From CAZLBC01 sp964557575 (lineage in GTDB: Bacteria > Planctomycetota > Phycisphaerae > SM23-33), in the NCBI GenBank assembly GCA_964557575.1, contig CAZLBC010000175.1:1-5411 (forward strand): a DNA stretch of 5,411 bases, in the 5' to 3' direction. The notes under the pieces are model-generated. The model saw nothing but the letters and a program-made list of their open reading frames with translations, was not told where the DNA came from and did not search any database. Position numbers and translations under genes: made by a program. Below are positions 1-5,411 of the stretch, in pieces (position 1 is the stretch's first letter; each line of letters starts with the position of its first letter).

Positions 1-80
1 ACATCGTGCAGTGTGTATGATACCATAGAAAACACATTCCCCCGTGTCAAGGACAAATGCGTGACAGCATACATCCACGT
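1..80. other. Intergenic region without clear terminator
   Basis: This is the only non-coding stretch in the window. It has lower GC than the adjoining coding region. It contains the leftward promoter at 22-50 and a weak four-base-pair hairpin (ATGC at 57-60 with GCAT at 67-70) that is too short and lacks a proper U-run to be called a terminator. No ribosome-binding site or start codon with support is seen before the left edge. Confidence 0.5.
22..50 (-). promoter_or_regulatory. Sigma70-type promoter reading left out of the window
   Basis: On the minus strand, 30 bases past the stop of the tandem binding-protein gene, there is a perfect -35 hexamer TTGACA (50-45), a 17-base spacer, and a -10-like TATGGT (27-22) that keeps the key TA at its first two positions but differs from TATAAT at two others. 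Transcription would start near base 15 and serve a gene beyond the left edge. A small GTAT-G-ATAC inverted repeat (15-23) lies at the predicted start and could be an operator, but it is short. This suggests that the operon ends with the tandem binding-protein gene. Activity is not shown. Confidence 0.45.
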
Positions 81-2003
81 CTAATCGAACGGCAGCCCCC
101 CCACGCCGTCGCTCTCCGCCGATTCGGGTACTGTGTGTTCTTCCTTGTTCTTATCCTGCGCCGCACCGGTTTGGCCCTGATCGGCATGTTCACCGGTCGG
201 TATTCCCGGCGCTGCGTTCTCTCCCTCACCGGGTAAATAAAGCCGGGTCGCGGCGGTGATCATCCCGCACGCCTCGAAGGCCGCCTGCGCATCCCTGGAT
301 CGCAAAAACGCCACAAGGTCCGCGGCGGCTTCGCCGGCGTCCCCGGCGACACACGCATGCATCACCGCGGCCAATGGATAGGCCCCCGACATAATGGTCT
401 TCGCGCGCGGCACCACCGGCCCCTCCGCACCCTCGATCGGCACGACCCGCAGGCCTTTGAGCCGGGTATCCCGGTCTCCGGCCAGTTGCGCGGCGCCGAC
501 CAGGCCGATCGCCTTCACGTCGGAGGCAATACGCCCGAAGATGCCGCGGCGGTCACCGCAACGATGAATCGCGGGCGGGATGCGGCCAGCCCCGTGCCGA
601 CGGACATACCGGCCGACGGCGGGGTCCTTTTTCAGCACGCAGGCGGCGATGCGACCGGTTGCATCCGACACCGCGTCCCATTTGGTAACCTGCCCGGTGA
701 ATATCTTCGCCACCGCGGCGGGGGTAAGGGATTGAATGTCACTGGCCGCGTTGACCACCACGACCGGCGCGGACGCCGCGAGCGTATATTGTTTCAGGCC
801 GGCAAGGTCTTTTGCGTCCTCCGATGCAATCGGCCCGCGGCAGAGAAACAGCGGCATGTCGTAATCCTGTTTGCGTTTCGCGGCAGTGACGAAGCGGTTT
901 ATGTAACCGGCGTCTATGCCCGGCGCACGCGGCACGTAGTGCAGTTGAATCGGCTCCTTCGCCCGCACGTAGGCTACCGCCAGGTCCTGCGCGGCCTCGG
1001 CGAACAGCGCGTCCCCGACCATGCGGATGTGTGCGCCCTTCCCCGCCTTCATGGCCTTTACCCGCCCACTTCCCAAAAACTCCCTCTCATGCCAAGATGT
1101 AACAAGTCCGTACTTTGCAGCGATGGTGGCACCTTTCTCTCCCACGGCAAACTTGCAGAATTCCCTAGCTGCTTCGCCCGCTTTGGGATGAAGGTACAGG
1201 ATACACAATTCTGACAGCGGGTAATCGTGCTGAATACGAGGCTCCAACAATGGAGCCACGAATGGGCTACCTTCGCCCTTACCGATCGATAACACCTTCA
1301 CTCCTTTCGTATCGAGCCCACCTATCCATTGCAGCAGGCCCAAAGCCTTGACATCGCGTATTGTGTTTTCGATAGTCTCTTGCCCTGACTTGTCTTCCTC
1401 CGCATCCGGCCGAACAGGCTCCCACCCGACTATCGTGCCTGCAACTCCATCTATGTTTGCAAGAATTGCTGCCTTTAGCATCTGATGCGCCCATGATTCC
1501 TCTATCGGCACATGCAACAATATCTCTCGATTCCAGCCTCCAAGGTCGCCCCATCCGATGGGCTTGCGGCGCGCGGCGATTACCTCGCGCAGTTGGCCAA
1601 TGGTCACCTGTGATACCGGATTAGTCCTGTGCGTTACTGCCAATATCCGCATCTGTCCGGCCAGATATTCCTCCAAACTACCAAGTGCACCAGGTAACTT
1701 CCACTCGATCCATAGCCGTTCCATTGCACTGAACTCAGGGCCGGGATATACCAGCACATCGTATTCGCCTTTGACGAATCGCCTAATGCCATCCGTCCGG
1801 GGTCGTTCTTCAGCGACCGCCACAATACCCGCACCGGAGCTTGTTCGCTCAAATGCATTAACCCAGTCCAATACCATGGTTGCACTCACCGCATGACTTA
1901 CGACAATCCGTACTCTCGTATTGTCCTGGGCCGCAGCACACTTCGTGACCGCAAGGACGCCGCCACAGAACACGCATAGTGCTGTCAATGCTCGGCTTGT
2001 CAT
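81..2003 (-). CDS. Exported protein with two tandem PstS-like (phosphate ABC binding-protein type) domains
   Basis: The 640-residue product begins with a type I signal peptide: a short core (residues 6-20), then KCAAA|Q, with cleavage likely after Ala25. Cys22 is preceded by Lys, so this is not a lipobox. Domain 1 (about 30-305) and domain 2 (about 324-588) each follow the PstS-like periplasmic-binding fold. Each starts with a strand and S/G-rich loop (IVVSHAVSATMVLDW; IRMVGDALFAEAAQDLA). Each has an 'L/V-T-xx-x-hydrophobic' hinge segment (VTIGQLREVI 133-142; LTPAAVAKIFTGQVTKW 426-442) and a YPL strand (261, 542). Each ends with an 'F..S/G..G/A' helix and G-hydrophobic-hydrophobic-T (287-302; 566-582). 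Family members usually bind phosphate through an Arg and a Ser-Gly-Thr at a helix start. Here the corresponding sites read EESWAH (168-173) and DPAVGRY (460-466), so that signature is gone in both halves. A polar 50-residue tail (591-640) rich in Gly, Glu and Gln closes the protein. ATG at 2003 sits in an ATGA overlap with the upstream gene. Domain 2 is encoded at much higher GC than domain 1. No permease or ATPase gene is adjacent, so phosphate uptake is not supported. Confidence 0.88.
   Translation of the reverse strand: MTSRALTALCVFCGGVLAVTKCAAAQDNTRVRIVVSHAVSATMVLDWVNAFERTSSGAGIVAVAEERPRTDGIRRFVKGEYDVLVYPGPEFSAMERLWIEWKLPGALGSLEEYLAGQMRILAVTHRTNPVSQVTIGQLREVIAARRKPIGWGDLGGWNREILLHVPIEESWAHQMLKAAILANIDGVAGTIVGWEPVRPDAEEDKSGQETIENTIRDVKALGLLQWIGGLDTKGVKVLSIGKGEGSPFVAPLLEPRIQHDYPLSELCILYLHPKAGEAAREFCKFAVGEKGATIAAKYGLVTSWHEREFLGSGRVKAMKAGKGAHIRMVGDALFAEAAQDLAVAYVRAKEPIQLHYVPRAPGIDAGYINRFVTAAKRKQDYDMPLFLCRGPIASEDAKDLAGLKQYTLAASAPVVVVNAASDIQSLTPAAVAKIFTGQVTKWDAVSDATGRIAACVLKKDPAVGRYVRRHGAGRIPPAIHRCGDRRGIFGRIASDVKAIGLVGAAQLAGDRDTRLKGLRVVPIEGAEGPVVPRAKTIMSGAYPLAAVMHACVAGDAGEAAADLVAFLRSRDAQAAFEACGMITAATRLYLPGEGENAAPGIPTGEHADQGQTGAAQDKNKEEHTVPESAESDGVGGLPFD
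84..1065. other. GC-rich segment confined to the second binding domain and tail
   Basis: Counting by hand, 361-660 holds 210 G or C in 300 bases (70%), whereas 1081-1320, in the same gene, holds 124 in 240 (52%). The change falls within a few codons of 1065, at the linker around residues 309-322 (LGSGRVKAMKAGKG) between the two PstS-like domains. The C-terminal tail (91-240) is about 62%. The other two genes look like the lower-GC half by eye. The pattern suggests that the two halves have different histories: either a fusion or a recombination event with a GC-rich homologue. Confidence 0.7.
96..102 (-). repeat. Seven-G homopolymer near the 3' end of the tandem binding-protein gene
   Basis: The coding strand has seven consecutive G in the codons for Val-Gly-Gly, 15 bases before the stop. 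Loss of one G would replace the last residues (LPFD) by a different tail of about 15 residues that ends at base 47. Such tracts are prone to slippage and to sequencing error, so the exact C-terminus should be treated with some caution. Confidence 0.6.
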
Positions 2004-2020
2004 CGGATTTCATGCTCCCC
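2000..2020 (-). promoter_or_regulatory. Translational coupling site: ATGA overlap with upstream GGGGAG
   Basis: Reading leftwards, the stop TGA of the 613-residue gene and the start ATG of the tandem binding-protein gene share ATGA at 2003-2000. A purine-rich GGGGAG at 2020-2015 precedes the ATG by 11 bases, slightly long for a Shine-Dalgarno but usable. Overlaps of this kind normally let terminating ribosomes re-initiate, so the two proteins are probably made in linked amounts. This arrangement also fixes the start of the downstream gene. Confidence 0.6.
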
Positions 2021-3841
2021 AAGCGTCTTTCTGTTTCTCCACTCCTTGGCATCTATTTCAACACGCTTGATAGTCTTCTTGCGTTCGCCAGCCCCTATAC
2101 TCACGGCCGGCAAGGCAATGGCTTCGTTCGCCTGGACAAGGTAGGGAATATACTCTCCCGGCTGAAGGATGCCGCTGTACTTCCCATCCAGCATCTTGGA
2201 CACATACACCACCACCCTCGGTCGCTGCGCAGTGACCCATATGACGCTCCAGCCAACCTCTCGGACGCCGGTTGCTAACACCTTCCCCAGGTCGACTTCG
2301 CCAACGGCTTCACATGGTGCCGCCAGTTCTATCTTGCCGACTTCGTCTCGCCATTTTGGCGATAAAGGGACCGTTCTAGCCCCCATCGCCGGCGTAATAA
2401 CGGCTAACTGTGCCTCCAACCTATCGTCTATGGCAACTGATACTTGCCCAACACGATCAGTTTCCTGTGCCGCTCTTGGAATGCCAAGCTTAGCCGGATA
2501 GATCGGCATCACAGCGGCACCAGCAACGGGCTTGCCGACATGATCAAGCACTTGGAGTCGGTACAGTGGCGCGCGATTCATGTCGACTTTTACGCTAGCA
2601 GTCTTATCCTTGAGAATGGCAGTTTCATGCGTCGCCAGACGATACCCTTCCTGCCACGCTCGAATCGTATACTGTCCCGCGGGAAGAGTTGTCGGATCTG
2701 TGACACTAAGAGCATATGCGGCCTTCGTATCAGCGTGTATCGCACGTAGCTTAAGTTGCGTGGTATCGCCAAGCCCGCCGACAACTACTGAAATCGTTCC
2801 GGTAGCTTTGGCTGCAAGCACAACATCGACAACCTGCTCTTCATCCTTGGTCAAGGCGATACGGCCGTTCTTGGCTATAACATACGAATCACTCTCCTGT
2901 TGCGGAACATATGTCAGCTTGACGGCATCTGCATCAGCGAGGAGCCCTTGAGATTTACTTAGCTCCAGTTCTGACCCCTTAACCTGAAACATGCCGGCAC
3001 TCATACCGGTCTGTGGCCGCGGCACTGGCCTAAAATTAACATGAGGACTATCGGCGACTCGCCTATCACCGTTTATGACGATCCAGAAACGCAGCCGCAG
3101 AATCGGGCCATGGTCAAGTTGCCACGTGAAAGGTTCCATGCTCTTGGCCGCGGTGATAGGCTTCGAGGTGTAAGTTAGGATCTGATGACGGGCGCGAATC
3201 ACAACAATGCGATACGTCCTTCCTATATATCCCACAAAAACAAGTTGCCCGTCCTCGGATGTCTCCGCGGAAGACATCAATTGCAATTCCTTGTCAGTTA
3301 CGTCATTAATTTTTACCGTACCCTTCAGGGGCATACCGTCAACATCACGTATAATTGCGGCTATCCTAACCCCCTCGCTTTTGGTGACAGGAACTCTTGC
3401 TGTTGTCATTCCAGTCTTTGCCATGTCCACTTCCGTGGAACCTTCATAACCCTCGCCTGTGCGAGAGACCTTAGGCAGAACAACCACCTTGACTCGACCG
3501 GGTGGCACATCACCCACCACCATGGGCTCACGAAAGCGTGTTTCGCCCCGGAATACGAGTTTGTCTCCAGAATAGACAGTGACCCACGAGGTTGCCATCA
3601 TGCTATCCTCATCGATCCCGCCCCACACCAATCCGAGAGTTGGCGGCTCAGCCTCAGCCAAAGCTACTCGCGCCGATAAGATGGCAAACACGGCGACACA
3701 AAGAAGCACGCGCCCAATAAGAATTCCCACCGGCTGACAAGCTCGCACGCCATCGTGCATAACACGCTGTTGAGCATCATATACTCGTTCCATAGTAGAT
3801 GTCCCATCTGGCAACAAAAACGGAATAATCTGGGATTGCAC
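2000..3841 (-). CDS. Exported multi-domain beta-sandwich protein (carboxypeptidase-regulatory/PEGA-like units)
   Basis: This 613-residue protein has an N-terminal export signal: a hydrophobic core at residues 39-62 (GILIGRVLLCVAVFAILSAR) ends in ALA|EAEPP, a good signal peptidase I site. The mature part is almost all predicted beta. At least three segments carry the 'P-G-x-Y/V-x-hydrophobic' turn common in carboxypeptidase-regulatory-like and PEGA domains: DVPPGRVKVVVLPK (111-124), LPAGQYTIRAWQEGYR (386-401) and LQPGEYIPYLVQ (559-570). Units of the type 'hydrophobic-xx-D-x-x-G-x-P-hydrophobic' occur at IRDVDGMPLKGTVKI (164-178) and VLDHVGKPVAGAAV (431-444). Such domains are usually non-catalytic binding or structural modules of secreted proteins; no catalytic motif is seen. 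The start is uncertain. The GTG at 3841 overlaps the upstream stop but has no Shine-Dalgarno; ATG at 3793 (Met17) has a weak GGGA eight bases upstream and leaves a 47-base gap; ATG at 3760 (Met28) gives the most usual signal-peptide length. The stop overlaps the next start as ATGA. Function is unknown. Confidence 0.85.
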   Translation of the reverse strand: MQSQIIPFLLPDGTSTMERVYDAQQRVMHDGVRACQPVGILIGRVLLCVAVFAILSARVALAEAEPPTLGLVWGGIDEDSMMATSWVTVYSGDKLVFRGETRFREPMVVGDVPPGRVKVVVLPKVSRTGEGYEGSTEVDMAKTGMTTARVPVTKSEGVRIAAIIRDVDGMPLKGTVKINDVTDKELQLMSSAETSEDGQLVFVGYIGRTYRIVVIRARHQILTYTSKPITAAKSMEPFTWQLDHGPILRLRFWIVINGDRRVADSPHVNFRPVPRPQTGMSAGMFQVKGSELELSKSQGLLADADAVKLTYVPQQESDSYVIAKNGRIALTKDEEQVVDVVLAAKATGTISVVVGGLGDTTQLKLRAIHADTKAAYALSVTDPTTLPAGQYTIRAWQEGYRLATHETAILKDKTASVKVDMNRAPLYRLQVLDHVGKPVAGAAVMPIYPAKLGIPRAAQETDRVGQVSVAIDDRLEAQLAVITPAMGARTVPLSPKWRDEVGKIELAAPCEAVGEVDLGKVLATGVREVGWSVIWVTAQRPRVVVYVSKMLDGKYSGILQPGEYIPYLVQANEAIALPAVSIGAGERKKTIKRVEIDAKEWRNRKTLGEHEIR

Positions 3842-3843
3842 TA
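3839..3843 (-). promoter_or_regulatory. Stop/start overlap TAGTG between first and second gene
   Basis: The TAG stop of the large partial gene (3843-3841) and a GTG (3841-3839) in the next frame share one base. If this GTG is the true start, the pair is translationally coupled. There is no purine-rich ribosome site just upstream (the 20 bases read TACTCCGCAATTACTGACTA), so use of this GTG would depend on re-initiation. The ATGs at 3793 and 3760 are the alternatives. Confidence 0.35.
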
Positions 3844-5411
3844 GTCAGTAATTGCGGAGTACACACTAACCGTATTGCCGGACCATTCCTCATCATCGAG
3901 AAAATACTTTGCACTGCCCCATATCTGACACCAGGTGTACCAATTCACGCTAGTCTTGCAGATAGCCGTGTTCAGAACAACATGCCCAACGTATGTTCCA
4001 CCAACCACCAGCGGCACACTGGCCCTATTCATCTCTCTGGGGCTCGCCTCTGGTGGGTTGAAGTTATTCGTCGCCTCATATGGCTGATGTTTCTGGAAGC
4101 GGGTTGGATTCGCCTGGCCGGGGAGTTGGTCAAGCCAGATAAAGTGAACGGCTGCATGTCCGGCACCCTCTGGCTGTGGTGAACTCAAATCGCTCGCCAG
4201 GGACAGGGCAGCCCCCGAAATGTTCAATGCAATCGACCATCCGCCGGTGGCGAGGGCGCCGCCAATGCTAAACGCAGTGCTGGCAAGCGTCATGCCAAGG
4301 CTGTTATCACCATCAGCATCCTCAATCTTGGCAGTCGCTTTCCCGCTGTTGAAGAGCGTGATATTGGCTACGCCACTGTTCTTATCCAGACGCATGCCAG
4401 GGCCACCCAAGACCGGGACATTGCCGGAATGATGAGGCCATGATACACCGAAGTAGCAACCTATCGTCTCTCCCGCCACCTTGATTCTGACCTTGTGGGT
4501 AAGTTCGCCTGTCAAGGACCAGTCATCCTTGAGCCATGTCTTGGTCTCTCTGATAGTATCGGATCGCAGCACTTCCATGATGCAGTCATCCCAATCCAAA
4601 GCCAAGACACCTTGGCGCCCCGTAGCAATCTTGTAAGGGTGCATCTTGCCGCCCCACGGCCCTCCTCCATTGAGGCTATTCCAGAGGTGATCGGCTTGGA
4701 TGGCCGCTTGCCGATGGATGGCCGTCTGCTTTGTCGCGGCCTTCATCACTGACCACTGCTCTCCTACTTCTTGGTTGGGGTTCTGGCCGATCTCTATAAC
4801 CTCCACTTCCTTATCGCCAAATACCGTCGGACGAGCATGCGCTCCATCGCTCTTGCTGGCTACCGCAATTGCCGGCATTTCCGATCCCGCAGTCTTGGCC
4901 TTGACCTTTACGACGAATAAGGCATTGGATGTGGTATCATGCTGCACGTCACAGTTGCTGTGCTTGAATGTAGCGGCTGTTATCGGGATCCACGCAACAT
5001 ATGTATCGGTAATTCCATTTCCGCTCGTTGCTCCCATGCCGTCGTTGACGTGCCACGTTGCCGTCTTGCTGTGCGCTGCCGCGAAGGACTGAGTCGCATT
5101 GTACTCGAATGCAGGGAAATCATTGACGTAGAAGCGAACTATGACCTCCGTCAGTTCCACTTCATCACCCAGATCCTTGACTTGGAATTTGACGGGCACA
5201 GCTGCGGTGGCATCTGCATATATATACTTTGGTATAGCGATTATTTCCACTCGCGGAGTATCATACTCCGCCGTCCAGGTTTTGACTTCACCCTTTCCTC
5301 CTCCCTCGTTAACGAACACCCCTTCAACCGTGTACGCAACGGATAGGGCCTTGGGTCTGCCGGTTGCATTCGCGCCGAGGATCGACGTGCCCTGTTCTCC
5401 CGTCGCTTTTA
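3841..5411 (-). CDS. Large probable extracellular beta-rich protein, 5' partial
   Basis: The reading frame stays open from the right edge of the window down to a TAG at 3841-3843, giving 522 visible residues; a GTG at 5319 is in frame, but 30 further codons precede it without a stop, so the true start lies outside. I do not recognise the family. The first ~210 residues have alternating hydrophobic/polar strands and Asn/Gly/Thr-rich loops typical of Ig-like or similar beta-sandwich modules. Residues ~215-245 are Ala/Gln-rich and probably helical, and a Gly/Trp-rich loop follows (NGGGPWGGKMHPY). Further beta-type sequence runs to ~360. Then comes an acidic DADGDNS loop (364-370), a Gly/Ala/Ser-rich hydrophobic stretch (~371-408), a Pro/Asn-rich linker (~410-460) and a Trp/Tyr-rich C-terminal module. 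Five cysteines are present (153, 276, 318, 484, 494). Export is inferred from composition and from its exported neighbours, since the N-terminus is not visible. The stop shares one base with the next gene's GTG start. Confidence 0.85.
   Translation of the reverse strand, partial: KATGEQGTSILGANATGRPKALSVAYTVEGVFVNEGGGKGEVKTWTAEYDTPRVEIIAIPKYIYADATAAVPVKFQVKDLGDEVELTEVIVRFYVNDFPAFEYNATQSFAAAHSKTATWHVNDGMGATSGNGITDTYVAWIPITAATFKHSNCDVQHDTTSNALFVVKVKAKTAGSEMPAIAVASKSDGAHARPTVFGDKEVEVIEIGQNPNQEVGEQWSVMKAATKQTAIHRQAAIQADHLWNSLNGGGPWGGKMHPYKIATGRQGVLALDWDDCIMEVLRSDTIRETKTWLKDDWSLTGELTHKVRIKVAGETIGCYFGVSWPHHSGNVPVLGGPGMRLDKNSGVANITLFNSGKATAKIEDADGDNSLGMTLASTAFSIGGALATGGWSIALNISGAALSLASDLSSPQPEGAGHAAVHFIWLDQLPGQANPTRFQKHQPYEATNNFNPPEASPREMNRASVPLVVGGTYVGHVVLNTAICKTSVNWYTWCQIWGSAKYFLDDEEWSGNTVSVYSAITD

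Noticed and set aside
50..74. Rho-independent terminator after the tandem binding-protein gene
   Set aside because: The best hairpin has only four base pairs and is followed by three T residues then mixed sequence, well short of a convincing stem and U-tract.
530..632. Possible compensated frameshift in domain 2: another frame reads SVGTG where the family has Ser-Gly-Thr
   Set aside because: The annotated frame continues into a family-like segment (RIASDVKAIGLVG, 491-503) and the residues just before it align plausibly too, so two opposite frameshifts would be required. The A5G2 run near residue 458 keeps it worth remembering as a sequencing-error site.
357..1214. A 285-codon open frame on the plus strand opposite the tandem binding-protein gene
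   Set aside because: It lies wholly antisense to a well-supported gene, mostly in its GC-rich part where long shadow frames are expected. The translation is rich in Arg, His and Pro with no domain-like pattern, and it has no sensible ribosome site.
5317..5319. GTG at 5319 as the start of the partial gene
   Set aside because: Thirty in-frame codons without a stop precede it to the window edge and read as the same kind of beta-rich sequence, and no ribosome site stands before the GTG.
4700..5346. Two plus-strand frames of 130 and 135 codons opposite the partial gene
   Set aside because: They overlap each other and the convincing minus-strand gene, and are Cys- and Ser-rich with no recognisable motif, as expected of antisense shadows.

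Overview
The window is a compact bacterial gene run in which everything supportable as coding lies on the minus strand. Three genes are read right to left: a large protein whose 5' end is outside the window (5411 to 3841), a 613-residue exported protein (3841 to 2000), and a 640-residue exported protein built from two tandem PstS-like periplasmic-binding domains (2003 to 81). The first junction shares one base (stop and GTG start interlocked as TAGTG) and the second is a 4-base ATGA overlap, so the genes are almost certainly co-transcribed and probably translationally coupled. No tRNA, rRNA, CRISPR array, insertion sequence or transposase is visible.

The organism cannot be named from the sequence. 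GTG starts, tight overlaps and signal peptides say bacterium. The mixed GC (about 50-57% over the 1081-1320 stretch counted, about 70% in the 3' half of the last gene) and the unusual exported proteins fit an environmental lineage with a large secreted proteome. A Planctomycetes-like or related group is only a guess.

Region by region: 3841-5411 encodes the C-terminal 522 residues of a beta-rich, probably extracellular protein, with an acidic DADGDN loop and a long Gly/Ala/Ser-rich hydrophobic stretch near residues 371-408. 2000-3841 encodes a signal-peptide protein made of several small beta-sandwich units resembling carboxypeptidase-regulatory or PEGA-type domains. 81-2003 encodes the tandem binding protein. 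It keeps the PstS-family scaffold but has lost the Ser-Gly-Thr ligand-binding signature in both halves, and its base composition changes sharply exactly at the join between the halves. Bases 1-80 are intergenic and hold a good sigma70-type promoter pointing leftwards out of the window.

How the genes work together is inference. All three products appear to act outside the cytoplasm and are made together, suggesting a surface or periplasmic assembly in which a non-canonical solute-binding-like protein is paired with two adhesin-like or scaffold-like beta proteins. No transporter permease or ATPase is present, so a classical phosphate ABC uptake operon is not supported within this window.
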